Assembly: GCF_038452265.1 (NCBI RefSeq)
Contig: NZ_CP151842.1
Location: 806,001-870,000 of the forward strand
From: Vibrio diazotrophicus
Lineage (GTDB): Bacteria; Pseudomonadota; Gammaproteobacteria; Enterobacterales; Vibrionaceae
Length of the DNA: 64,000 nt
Reading direction: 5' to 3'
In this document: piece by piece, positions 1 through 8,387 of the stretch
Layout of the letters: every line of letters starts with the position of its first letter
Position numbering within the stretch: position 1 is the first letter of the stretch
Position numbers and translations under genes: made by a program
The notes under the pieces: generated by a model
What the model saw: the letters and a program-made list of their open reading frames with translations, nothing else
Told to the model about the DNA's origin: nothing
The model's database searches: none

Positions 1-792
1 AATATCAGTCGCCGTGTCGCAACGCTTGAAGAGCGACTGAAAGTGAAGTTGCTGGTAAGAACGACACGTAAAGTGTCTCTGACTGAAGCAGGGCTGGTTT
101 ACTTTCAGCAATGTCGAGTGTTGGTTGAAGGTTTAGAGCAAGCAGAGCAAACCGTTACTCAGATGCAGCAAACGCCGCAAGGCAAACTCAAAGTGACTGC
201 ACCAGTGACTTACGGAGAGCAAAAAATTGCGCCTCTACTTCATCAGTTTCTTCAGCAACATGAACAGCTAAATTTAGAGTTAGTGCTCACTAACCAAAAG
301 CTCGACTTAATTGAACAAGGTGTCGATTTGGCAATCCGTTTGGGGCAGTTAGACGATTCCAGTTTTCGGGCTAAGAAACTGAGTAATCGACAGTTATATG
401 TTTGTGCAACGCCAGAATACCTGTCTCGCTTCGGCGTGCCTCATACATTGTCTGAGCTAAATAAACATCAATGTTTGATTGGAACTTATGATCACTGGCG
501 TTTCAAGGAACACGGCCAGTCACGCTCTATTCGGGTGAAAGGTAATATTAACTGCAATAGCGGGATCGTTCTGTTGGATGCTGCACTGCGCGGAATGGGC
601 ATGGTTCAGCTACCGGATTACTACGTAAGTGAACACTTAGCGTCAGGAGCATTAGTCGAAGTACTTCCTTCATATCGTGATGACAGAGAAGGTGTGTGGG
701 CGCTTTATCCCCATAATCGGCATCTATCGGCCAAAGTCCGCCTGCTGGTGGATTACCTTGCGAAAAGCTTATCAGCCGAAGCTGTTGTATAA
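1..792 (+). CDS. LysR-family transcriptional regulator (5' end cut by window)
   Basis: The frame is open from base 1, and its first residues continue a LysR helix-turn-helix (SRRVATLEERL, then LLVRTTRKVSLTEAG), so the gene begins upstream of the window. The remaining ~250 residues form the usual effector-binding domain with two alpha/beta lobes, including the characteristic LDLIEQGVDLAIRLGQL stretch. LysR proteins bind DNA as tetramers and respond to a small-molecule ligand. The ligand and target genes cannot be read from this fragment. A GTG at base 43 could look like a start, but the coding similarity runs through it, so it is internal. The gene ends about 50 bases before tadA on the same strand. 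Confidence 0.85.
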   Translation, partial: NISRRVATLEERLKVKLLVRTTRKVSLTEAGLVYFQQCRVLVEGLEQAEQTVTQMQQTPQGKLKVTAPVTYGEQKIAPLLHQFLQQHEQLNLELVLTNQKLDLIEQGVDLAIRLGQLDDSSFRAKKLSNRQLYVCATPEYLSRFGVPHTLSELNKHQCLIGTYDHWRFKEHGQSRSIRVKGNINCNSGIVLLDAALRGMGMVQLPDYYVSEHLASGALVEVLPSYRDDREGVWALYPHNRHLSAKVRLLVDYLAKSLSAEAVV

Positions 793-842
793 TTTCGTCC
801 AATAAAGGGCAAACAAACCCAAGTCCAACAAGAGAGAGAATA

Positions 843-1370
843 ATGACGGAATCCCAAGCGGAATTTAGCCCACAAGACGAAGACTTTATGCGCCAAGCGA
901 TGGCTTTAGCCGCTAAGGCTGAAGAGCAAGGAGAAGTTCCTGTAGGCGCGGTATTGGTTAAAGATGGGGAAATCATTGCTCAAGGCTGGAACCGTTCAAT
1001 TGGCAATCATGATGCAACGGCTCACGCTGAAATTCAGGTATTACGTCAGGCGGGAGAGAAGTTAGAAAACTATCGCCTGTTAGATACAACTTTGTATGTC
1101 ACGTTGGAACCTTGTCCTATGTGTGCTGGCGCTTTATTGCATAGTCGAGTAAAGCGAATTGTCTATGGTGCTCCTGACCTTAAAGCCGGTGCCGCAGGTA
1201 CGGTATTGAACATCTTTGACAGCCCTGCGGCTTATCACTACGCCACGATAGAAAAAGGTTTATTAGAGGATGAGTGTCGCCAGCAGTTACAGGCCTTCTT
1301 CAAGCGTCGTCGCAAAGAAATTAAAGCATTAAAAGATGAACAGAAACGAGATCAAACGGTTGAGAAATAA
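843..1370 (+). CDS. tadA: tRNA-specific adenosine deaminase TadA
   Basis: TadA deaminates A34 to inosine in the anticodon of tRNA-Arg(ACG), letting one tRNA read several CGN codons. The 175-residue protein shows the cytidine/deoxycytidylate deaminase zinc fold: His61-Ala-Glu63 supplies a zinc ligand and the catalytic glutamate, and Pro90-Cys91-Pro-Met-Cys94 supplies the two cysteine ligands. The C-terminus is a basic helix (FKRRRKEIK) as in family members. The start is ATG after AGAGAGAAT. Neighbours tadA, mltF and purL have the same order in E. coli, which supports the assignment. Confidence 0.97.
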   Translation: MTESQAEFSPQDEDFMRQAMALAAKAEEQGEVPVGAVLVKDGEIIAQGWNRSIGNHDATAHAEIQVLRQAGEKLENYRLLDTTLYVTLEPCPMCAGALLHSRVKRIVYGAPDLKAGAAGTVLNIFDSPAAYHYATIEKGLLEDECRQQLQAFFKRRRKEIKALKDEQKRDQTVEK

Positions 1371-1443
1371 AAGTAACAAGTGGGAAGTTGCGGGATAGAA
1401 CGAAATAAGACGAGTGAATAAAACGATTGGTAGTGGGTCTTTG

Positions 1444-1471
1444 GCAAACATCTACATTCGTAGATGTTTGC
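1444..1471. repeat. Perfect 12-bp inverted repeat
   Basis: Two perfect 12-base arms (GCAAACATCTAC and its complement) are separated by the four bases ATTC. No T-run follows on either strand, so it is not a standard intrinsic terminator. It lies between the convergent ends of tadA and the small ORF at 1492-1626 and could stop or stabilise either transcript. Confidence 0.7.
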
Positions 1472-1491
1472 GTCCCTAAAATATCAGCTGA

Positions 1492-1626
1492 TTACAAGTA
1501 CTGTTCTTCCAAATGTACATACGCTCGATGACGTGCTAGCACTTTCTTTTTTGTATTGGCTAGCATACGGCGACGGCGGTTAGCTGATACTGCTTTGTTA
1601 AGGAGTTTAGGCCTACGTTTAAGCAT
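1492..1626 (-). CDS. Small arginine/lysine-rich protein, 44 aa, unknown
   Basis: This complete ATG-to-TAA frame of 44 codons lies in an otherwise empty gap between tadA and mltF. A strong ribosome site (AAGGGGGA) sits seven bases before the ATG on the minus strand. The product contains 14 Lys/Arg residues, including an RRRR run at 17-20 and KKK at 26-28, and ends in a more acidic, aromatic tail (HLEEQYL). It has no signal peptide or membrane segment. Composition and size suggest a nucleic-acid- or ribosome-binding peptide, but I do not recognise the family and this is inference. It is followed by a perfect 12-bp hairpin. The ribosome site and clean frame argue for a real gene; length alone does not. 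Confidence 0.55.
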   Translation of the reverse strand: MLKRRPKLLNKAVSANRRRRMLANTKKKVLARHRAYVHLEEQYL

Positions 1627-1806
1627 AAAACGTCCCCCTTTCAGTACTAACTATCACAACAAACCCCAATTATTCATCCAATCAGGGCGCCAAACTATCA
1701 AACTTATTTGACGTTTTTATGTATCCGACTCCTACTTGTTTTTATTTGTAGAGTAAGAGCGGATGCACATATCTATTTATGGGTTCCGAAGAAAAAAATC
1801 AAGTGT

Positions 1807-3390
1807 TTATTTTTGAATTGATGCAGGGTTATCGCTTGTCGATTCTTCTTGCTCAGAATCTAAGCTCTCTTCATCGTTTTGCGAATCATCAATAGACTCA
1901 TCAAGGGTACTTTCATCACTTTCATCCTCTTCCGGTAAATGAATCACCGTGATGTCATCGGTGCCAGATTCGACGCTAACCACTTTCTGTTGCTCTAAAT
2001 GGCCAATGATACTTTGATAGTAACGACGTATGTTCTCAACATAGTTTCTCGCTTCATCACCACGTGCATAACCATAGATGGTCTTCGAGAAATATTTCTT
2101 CTGACGTAACAAAGGTAGTCTGTCTTTTACTTCTGCCCAAGTATCCGGATCACTGCCCTGAAGTTTGGTGAGTCGACGAGCATCCATCATGTGACCGTAA
2201 CCGACGTTATAGGAAGCAAGGGCAAACCAGATTTTTTCGTGATCAGAAATGGAATCTGGAACTCGCGCCACCATTCTTCGTAGGTACTCGACACCACCTC
2301 TAACCGATTGTTCTGGGTCAAGGCGGTTGGAGACATCAACACTTTTCGCAGTTGGTAGCGTCAGCATCATCATGCCACGTACACCGGTTGGCGATTTAGC
2401 TCTAGGGTTCCAGTGAGATTCCTGATAAGCCAGTGCCGCAATCAAGCGCCAGTCAAATTCATCCGAATATTTCTGGAATAGTGGTGCCCATTTAGGCAGT
2501 CGGTTATCAAGTGCTCGAATAAATGCACGCGTATCTACATAGTCGAAAGTGCCAATGTGACCGATGTACTTTTCTTCTAATGATGCGAGCGATCCTGATT
2601 GTTTTAGTTCACCAAAGAACTCAATCATCATGGCATACAGGCTTTCGTCTTGTGAACGACGCATAAACCAAGAGATAGGTTGGTCTTCTGTCACTTCAAA
2701 GGCAGACGCGAGGTCAGGATAAATACGTTGAGAAAGTGAAACTTCTACCGAATCTGCCATAGTAAACAGCAATGAACCTTCAGAAACGCTTTTGAGCAGA
2801 TCGTTGACGTCTGAGTTGGTATCAATATGGAAATCAAAATCAGGGTAATCTTTCTTTAGTCCGTTGAGCGTTGTTTCAAAGTGAGAATCATCAACCACAC
2901 TGAAAATAGATTGACCGTCATTTTGATCTTCAAGCTCTTGTTGCTTATTGACAAGCTGCTGAATATTACGCGGACGCCATTGGCCTTTTTTATACACCAC
3001 TTGTTGAGATACGTAGTAGTAAGCAGGGCCGGCGCGGTAGTCTTTCAGGCGTTCTTCCGATTGACTAAGACCTGCAGCGATGATATCGATCTCGCCGTTT
3101 TTGAGAGCAGGAAACAGACTTGAGAGGCGATAAGCGGGCTTCATCTCAAGTTTGACATTCAGTTGTGCTGCAAATTCTCTGGCTAATTCATAATCCAACC
3201 CAGAAGGGCCATCTGGACCGATGTAGTAAGAGAGTTGGTTGTTTAATGTACCCACACGCAAGATGCCGCGTTCACGGATCTGGTCAAGTTCACTTTTCGG
3301 TTCGGAATCTATTTGGCAACCACTTACGAGAAGAGTCATTAAAAATAGAGTGAAGCCACGGCTGAGTGAATGATAAAAAAGCTTTGTCAT
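1807..3390 (-). CDS. mltF: Membrane-bound lytic murein transglycosylase F
   Basis: MltF cleaves peptidoglycan glycan strands non-hydrolytically to 1,6-anhydromuramyl products at the outer membrane. From the ATG at 3390 the product has 527 residues: a lipoprotein signal ending LLVSGC with lipidated Cys25, a periplasmic binding-protein-like (SBP_bac_3) domain to about residue 270, then a lysozyme-like SLT domain whose catalytic Glu lies in AYQESHWNP. The tail is a long acidic low-complexity stretch (many Glu, Asp and Ser). The frame stays open upstream to 3510, but the lipoprotein signal fixes the start at 3390. It is transcribed divergently from purL, as in E. coli. Confidence 0.93.
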   Translation of the reverse strand: MTKLFYHSLSRGFTLFLMTLLVSGCQIDSEPKSELDQIRERGILRVGTLNNQLSYYIGPDGPSGLDYELAREFAAQLNVKLEMKPAYRLSSLFPALKNGEIDIIAAGLSQSEERLKDYRAGPAYYYVSQQVVYKKGQWRPRNIQQLVNKQQELEDQNDGQSIFSVVDDSHFETTLNGLKKDYPDFDFHIDTNSDVNDLLKSVSEGSLLFTMADSVEVSLSQRIYPDLASAFEVTEDQPISWFMRRSQDESLYAMMIEFFGELKQSGSLASLEEKYIGHIGTFDYVDTRAFIRALDNRLPKWAPLFQKYSDEFDWRLIAALAYQESHWNPRAKSPTGVRGMMMLTLPTAKSVDVSNRLDPEQSVRGGVEYLRRMVARVPDSISDHEKIWFALASYNVGYGHMMDARRLTKLQGSDPDTWAEVKDRLPLLRQKKYFSKTIYGYARGDEARNYVENIRRYYQSIIGHLEQQKVVSVESGTDDITVIHLPEEDESDESTLDESIDDSQNDEESLDSEQEESTSDNPASIQK

Positions 3391-3527
3391 TAATTTGAGA
3401 TCTCTTACATCAATTAGTGCCTTTATATCAAAGGCTGCTCGTATGGCAAAGTGATAGCTTGTTACTAAGCTTGTTGTGTCTGAAAATTGTTCAAACAGGG
3501 TGAAATTCAAAATTAATGAAAAAAATG

Positions 3528-3543
3528 ACGCAAACGGTTGCTT
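3528..3543 (+). promoter_or_regulatory. PurR operator upstream of purL
   Basis: ACGCAAACGGTTGCTT is close to the PurR consensus ACGCAAACGTTTGCGT. PurR with hypoxanthine or guanine represses purine genes. The site precedes a good -10 (TATAAT at 3573-3578), and purL is a known PurR target in enterobacteria. A second such box precedes glyA in this window. Confidence 0.85.
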
Positions 3544-3572
3544 TTGGTGTTACGTCACAAAAAAAAATCCTC

Positions 3573-3578
3573 TATAAT
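3573..3578 (+). promoter_or_regulatory. purL -10 element
   Basis: A perfect TATAAT hexamer lies 30 bases after the PurR box and about 120 bases before the purL ATG. The -35 (TTACGT, 17 bases upstream) is weak. Confidence 0.65.
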
Positions 3579-3696
3579 GCGCTCGCATCAAAGAGATGAA
3601 ATCGGCATAAGTTCCAATTAATTAGTTTAACATACTGATAATTAGATGAATTTATACCAATTACACCTCAATCAATGGATATAGAGACCTTTGCAC

Positions 3697-6600
3697 ATGA
3701 GAATTTTGCGTGGTTCCCCAGCTCTTTCTGAGTTTCGTGTCAATAAACTACTCGAGACGTGTCGTGAACAAAACTTACCTGTGACGGGTATCTATGCAGA
3801 GTTCATGCACTTTGCTGATCTCAAGGCAGATTTAGACGACAGTGAAATCGAAAAACTTGAGAAGTTATTGACTTACGGTCCAACAATTCAAGAACACGAG
3901 CCACAAGGTTTGCTACTTCTTGTTACTCCTCGCCCGGGTACAATTTCTCCTTGGTCTTCTAAGGCAACAGATATCGCTAACAACTGTGGCTTGGCAAATG
4001 TTAAGCGACTAGAGCGCGGTACGGCTTACTACATTGAGTCTGAAGGTGAACTTTCAGCTGACCAAATCGCTAGCATCAACGCTTTAATTCATGACCGCAT
4101 GATGGAAGTGGTTTTTACTGAACAAGAGCAAGCTGCTGCACTATTCAAATCTGCAGAACCAGCGCCTGTTGCTTACGTTGATCTACTTTCAGGTGGCCGT
4201 AAAGCGCTTGAAGAAGCAAACGTTACTCTTGGTCTGGCTCTTGCTGAAGATGAGATCGACTACTTACTTGAAAGCTTTGTGACTAAGCTTGAGCGTAACC
4301 CAACTGACATCGAATTAATGATGTTTGCACAAGCAAACTCAGAGCACTGTCGCCATAAGATCTTCAATGCAGATTGGACAATCGACGGCGTGAAGCAAGA
4401 CAAATCGCTGTTCAAGATGATCAAGAACACAATGGAGATGACTCCAGATTACGTTCTGTCTGCTTACAAAGATAACGCTGCGGTAATGGAAGGCTCTGAA
4501 GTTGGTCGTTTCTTCCCGAACCCAGAGACTCGTCAATACGGCTACAGCCACGAAAAAGCACACATTCTGATGAAGGTGGAAACACACAACCACCCAACGG
4601 CTATTTCTCCATGGCCAGGTGCTTCTACAGGTTCTGGCGGTGAGATCCGTGATGAAGGCGCAACCGGTATCGGCGGTAAACCGAAAGCTGGCTTAGTTGG
4701 TTTTACAACCTCTAACCTTCGTATTCCAAACTTTGTACAGCCTTGGGAAACGGATTTTGGTAAGCCAGGTCGTATCGTTAACGCTCTGGATATCATGCTT
4801 GAAGGTCCTTTAGGCGGCGCAGCATTTAACAACGAATTTGGTCGTCCTAACCTTTTAGGCTACTTCCGTACCTACGAAGAGAAAGTGACTTCTCACGCGG
4901 GTGAAGAGATCCGTGGTTACCACAAACCAATTATGATTGCTGGTGGTTTAGGTAACATCCGTGATGAACACGTACAGAAGAAAGAAATTCCAGTAGGTGC
5001 AAGCTTAATCGTGCTTGGTGGTCCTGCAATGAACATCGGCCTTGGTGGCGGTGCTGCTTCTTCTATGGCTTCAGGTCAGTCTGCGGAAGATCTCGATTTT
5101 GCTTCTGTACAACGTGAAAACCCTGAGATGGAACGTCGTTGTCAGGAAGTTATCGACCGTTGCTGGCAGCTTGGTGACGCAAACCCAATCGCATTTATTC
5201 ACGATGTGGGCGCGGGCGGTATTTCTAACGCATTGCCAGAGCTAGTAGATGACGGCGAGCGTGGCGGTATTTTCCAACTGCGTGACGTGCCAAATGATGA
5301 GCCGGGAATGAGCCCGCTGGAAATTTGGTGTAACGAATCTCAAGAACGTTATGTACTGGCAGTTGCGCCAGAAAACATGGCGGCATTCGATGCTATCTGT
5401 AAGCGTGAACGTGCTCCATACGCAGTTGTAGGTATCGCGACTGAAGAGCGTGACCTGAAGCTGGAAGATACACACTTCGACAACACGCCTATCGATATGC
5501 CAATGGATATCCTGCTAGGTAAAACACCTAAAATGCACCGTGATGCAAAAACAGCGAAGGTGAACAGCCCAGCTATTGATCGTTCAGGTATTGAACTGGG
5601 TGATGCGATTGAACGTGTTCTTCGTCTACCAGCCGTTGCAGAGAAAACATTCCTTATCACCATTGGTGACCGTACGGTAACTGGTCTGGTGGCTCGTGAC
5701 CAAATGGTTGGTCCATGGCAGGTTCCTGTTGCGAACTGCGCAGTAACAGCGGCAAGTTACGACACTTACCACGGTGAAGTTATGGCTATGGGGGAACGTA
5801 CGCCTGTAGCATTACTGGACTTCGGTGCGTCTGCTCGTCTAGCGGTTGGTGAAGCAATTACTAACATCGCTGCAACTGAAATCGGCGATATCAAACGTAT
5901 CAAACTATCTGCGAACTGGATGTCTCCAGCGGGTCACCCAGGTGAAGATGCTGGTCTATACGAAGCAGTGAAAGCGGTAGGTGAAGAGCTGTGTCCGGCA
6001 CTTGGTCTGACTATCCCTGTGGGTAAAGACTCAATGTCGATGAAGACTAAGTGGAACGAAAATGGCGAAGACAAAGAAGTGACTTCTCCACTTTCATTGA
6101 TCATCACTGCGTTTTCTCGCGTAGAAGATGTTCGCAAGACAGTGACTCCACAGCTTCGCACAGATTTAGGCGAATCAAGCCTAGTGCTTATTGACCTAGG
6201 TAACGGTAAGAACCGTCTAGGTGCAACAGCACTGGCTCAGGTTTACAAGCAGTTGGGTGATAAGCCTGCTGATGTAGATAACGCAGAGCAACTAAAAGGT
6301 TTCTTCAACGCTATTCAAAGCCTAGTCAGCAACGATAAGCTGATTGCTTACCACGATAAAGGCGACGGCGGTCTATTTGTTACTCTTGCTGAGATGGCAT
6401 TCGCTGGTCACTGTGGTGTGAAGGCAAACATCGAAGCTTTAGGTGAAGATACTCTTGCTGCGCTGTTCAACGAAGAACTCGGTGCAGTTGTTCAGGTTAA
6501 GAACGATGAACTTGAATCTGTGCTGGCAACACTAGCAGATAACGGTTTAGCAGCATGTTCACACGTTATTGGCGCAGTAGAAGCTTCAGACAAGCTAGTG

Positions 6601-7593
6601 ATCACTTCTGGTGAAACAGTACTGGTCGACCGTTCAAGAACAGAACTTCGTACTATCTGGGCTGAAATGACGCACAAAATGCAAGCGATGCGTGACAACC
6701 CTACGTGTGCAAACCAAGAGTTTGAAGCGAAGAAAGACAACTCAGACCCAGGTCTGAACGTGAAACTCAGCTTCGATACTAACGAAGACGTAGCAGCGCC
6801 TTACATTGCGAAAGGTGCTAAGCCTAAGATGGCAATTCTGCGTGAGCAGGGTGTTAACTCGCATGTTGAAATGGCAGCAGCGTTTGACCGTGCAGGTTTT
6901 GAAGCTACCGATATCCATATGAGTGATATCTTGACTGGTCAGGCTGTATTGGAAGAGTACCAAGGCCTTGTGGCTTGTGGTGGCTTCTCTTACGGTGACG
7001 TACTGGGTGCTGGTGAAGGTTGGGCGAAGTCAGTGCTATTTAACGCACAGGCTCGTGACCAGTTTGAAACCTTCTTCAACCGTGAAGATACCTTCTCTCT
7101 AGGTGTGTGTAATGGCTGTCAGATGCTTTCTAACCTGAAAGAACTGATCCCAGGTGCAGACTTATGGCCTCGTTTCGTACGTAACGAATCTGAGCGTTTT
7201 GAAGCTCGTTTTAGCTTGGTAGAAGTTCAGAAATCTGATTCTGTGTTCTTCGACGGTATGGCTGGTTCTCGTATGCCTATCGCGGTTTCTCACGGTGAAG
7301 GTCGTGTAGAAGTTCGTGATGAAGCACACCTAGCGGCTATCGAAAACTCAGGTACGGTAGCGGTTCGTTTTGTTGATAACTTGGGTAACCCAACACAACA
7401 ATACCCGAACAACCCGAATGGTTCGCCAAACGCAATTACTGGTTTAACAACTGCTGATGGCCGTGTGACTATCATGATGCCTCACCCTGAGCGTGTATTC
7501 CGCACAGTGGCGAACTCATGGCATCCAGATAGCTGGGGCGAGAACGGTGCTTGGATGCGTATGTTCCAAAACGCACGTAAGAACTTGGGTTAA
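3697..7593 (+). CDS. purL: Phosphoribosylformylglycinamidine synthase
   Basis: PurL catalyses step 4 of purine synthesis, turning FGAR, ATP and glutamine into FGAM. The 1298-residue protein is the large single-chain proteobacterial form: an N-terminal PurS-like segment, duplicated AIR-synthase-like halves (motif ETHNHPTAISPWPGA) and a C-terminal class I glutaminase with nucleophile Cys in LGVCNGCQM and the His-Glu pair in MPHPERVF. The open frame reaches a TTG at 3691, but ATG 3697 gives the conserved start MRILRGSPALSEF and better spacing from AGAG. Codon use looks highly optimised. It stands alone with its own terminator. Confidence 0.98.
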   Translation: MRILRGSPALSEFRVNKLLETCREQNLPVTGIYAEFMHFADLKADLDDSEIEKLEKLLTYGPTIQEHEPQGLLLLVTPRPGTISPWSSKATDIANNCGLANVKRLERGTAYYIESEGELSADQIASINALIHDRMMEVVFTEQEQAAALFKSAEPAPVAYVDLLSGGRKALEEANVTLGLALAEDEIDYLLESFVTKLERNPTDIELMMFAQANSEHCRHKIFNADWTIDGVKQDKSLFKMIKNTMEMTPDYVLSAYKDNAAVMEGSEVGRFFPNPETRQYGYSHEKAHILMKVETHNHPTAISPWPGASTGSGGEIRDEGATGIGGKPKAGLVGFTTSNLRIPNFVQPWETDFGKPGRIVNALDIMLEGPLGGAAFNNEFGRPNLLGYFRTYEEKVTSHAGEEIRGYHKPIMIAGGLGNIRDEHVQKKEIPVGASLIVLGGPAMNIGLGGGAASSMASGQSAEDLDFASVQRENPEMERRCQEVIDRCWQLGDANPIAFIHDVGAGGISNALPELVDDGERGGIFQLRDVPNDEPGMSPLEIWCNESQERYVLAVAPENMAAFDAICKRERAPYAVVGIATEERDLKLEDTHFDNTPIDMPMDILLGKTPKMHRDAKTAKVNSPAIDRSGIELGDAIERVLRLPAVAEKTFLITIGDRTVTGLVARDQMVGPWQVPVANCAVTAASYDTYHGEVMAMGERTPVALLDFGASARLAVGEAITNIAATEIGDIKRIKLSANWMSPAGHPGEDAGLYEAVKAVGEELCPALGLTIPVGKDSMSMKTKWNENGEDKEVTSPLSLIITAFSRVEDVRKTVTPQLRTDLGESSLVLIDLGNGKNRLGATALAQVYKQLGDKPADVDNAEQLKGFFNAIQSLVSNDKLIAYHDKGDGGLFVTLAEMAFAGHCGVKANIEALGEDTLAALFNEELGAVVQVKNDELESVLATLADNGLAACSHVIGAVEASDKLVITSGETVLVDRSRTELRTIWAEMTHKMQAMRDNPTCANQEFEAKKDNSDPGLNVKLSFDTNEDVAAPYIAKGAKPKMAILREQGVNSHVEMAAAFDRAGFEATDIHMSDILTGQAVLEEYQGLVACGGFSYGDVLGAGEGWAKSVLFNAQARDQFETFFNREDTFSLGVCNGCQMLSNLKELIPGADLWPRFVRNESERFEARFSLVEVQKSDSVFFDGMAGSRMPIAVSHGEGRVEVRDEAHLAAIENSGTVAVRFVDNLGNPTQQYPNNPNGSPNAITGLTTADGRVTIMMPHPERVFRTVANSWHPDSWGENGAWMRMFQNARKNLG

Positions 7594-7634
7594 TAACAGA
7601 CCTGTGAATTAAAGCTACTAAATTTCAGATAATT

Positions 7635-7666
7635 AAAAACGCAAACCCTTGGGTTTGCGTTTTTTT
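7635..7666 (+). terminator. purL terminator
   Basis: The stem ACGCAAACCC / GGGTTTGCGT has a two-base loop and is followed by seven T. Confidence 0.92.
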
Positions 7667-7697
7667 GTGGGATTAGATTAATGAGGCGACATTTTGT

Positions 7698-7815
7698 AGT
7701 TCCTCCCCTTTTTAAGGGGAGGCTAGGTGGGGTTACTTACGCAGTGGTTGATTGAATTCGTGGACGCGGAATTCAACCTCCTCTAACCCACTCTCATCAG
7801 AGGGGGAGAACTGGA
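7698..7815. repeat. Palindromic intergenic repeat with AGTTC(T/C)CCC ends
   Basis: This ~118-bp non-coding block begins AGTTCCTCCCC and ends GGGGGAGAACT, giving imperfect inverted ends. Inside are a GGGGAGGCTAGGTGGGG strand and a complementary-looking CCTCCTCTAACCCACTC strand, so the block could fold into a long hairpin. It has no ORF. It resembles dispersed, possibly transposase-mobilised (MITE-like) repeats of Vibrio genomes; that link is from memory and was not searched. Confidence 0.65.
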
Positions 7816-7827
7816 GGAGCGAAAAGA

Positions 7828-8019
7828 TTATCTAAACTGACCCGCCTCAGGTAGAAACTCAAAGCCGGCTGTGGCCAGCTTTGCTTCAAGTGCGGTTCGG
7901 TCAATATCGAAGTAGGCAACCAGCTTATCTAAATCACCGTTAAAGTCGTCACGCAGCTTCATGTTCACAATGCTCATTAGCATGACTGTGTCCATAGAGG
8001 CGAAATTGGCGAGATTCAT
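7828..8019 (-). CDS. DUF4250 domain protein
   Basis: This 63-residue soluble protein carries the DUF4250 signature near its N-terminus (NFASMDTVMLMSIVNMKLRD) followed by a short helix-rich segment. Its function is unknown. The start ATG overlaps the stop codon of the yaeP-like gene (TAATG), so the two are translationally coupled and probably co-transcribed. The coupling is visible in the sequence; the family name is from recognition of the motif. Confidence 0.8.
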   Translation of the reverse strand: MNLANFASMDTVMLMSIVNMKLRDDFNGDLDKLVAYFDIDRTALEAKLATAGFEFLPEAGQFR

Positions 8020-8225
8020 TATTTGTCCTCGAAATCAGAAATCAGTAAGTTTGCCGCAGCAAAGGCGGCTTTTTCTCTTACTTCTTTTGGTAAAGAAGTA
8101 TCCGCTGCCACATCGTTCAAAGCACGAACCGCGCAACTAATTGCTTGAGGAATATAGGCTTGATCGCCACTACCAATTTGAGCGTATAACTCACGAACTA
8201 AATCACAACAACCGTAAACTTGCAT
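8019..8225 (-). CDS. yaeP: YaeP family (UPF0253) protein
   Basis: The 68-residue protein matches the UPF0253/YaeP family along its whole length: CCDLVRELYAQIGSGDQAYIP at the start and EKAAFAAANLLISDFED at the end correspond to E. coli YaeP. Its function is unknown. It is predicted to be all-helical and cytoplasmic. The ribosome site AGGATAGAG precedes ATG at 8225. In E. coli yaeP also lies near proS/trmO, so the synteny is partly kept. Upstream is an 18-bp tandem duplication. Confidence 0.88.
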   Translation of the reverse strand: MQVYGCCDLVRELYAQIGSGDQAYIPQAISCAVRALNDVAADTSLPKEVREKAAFAAANLLISDFEDK

Positions 8226-8233
8226 ATCTCTAT

Positions 8234-8269
8234 CCTACTTTTACAGAACGACCTACTTTTACAGAATGA
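8234..8269. repeat. 18-bp tandem duplication upstream of yaeP
   Basis: CCTACTTTTACAGAACGA is followed directly by CCTACTTTTACAGAATGA (one mismatch), and a partial third copy (TACAGAACGA) ends at 8283. It lies in the yaeP leader and duplicates the AGTAGG-type purine run on the minus strand. Confidence 0.8.
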
Positions 8270-8387
8270 ATAATACAGAACGAGACGTCTGTCTTATAAA
8301 TGATAACTGCTCTCAATATACACAGAGAGCAGAATGAAGACAAAAGTTACCTTTGAGCTGGCTCAATGTTGAGTTTCAGCCGGTGAA

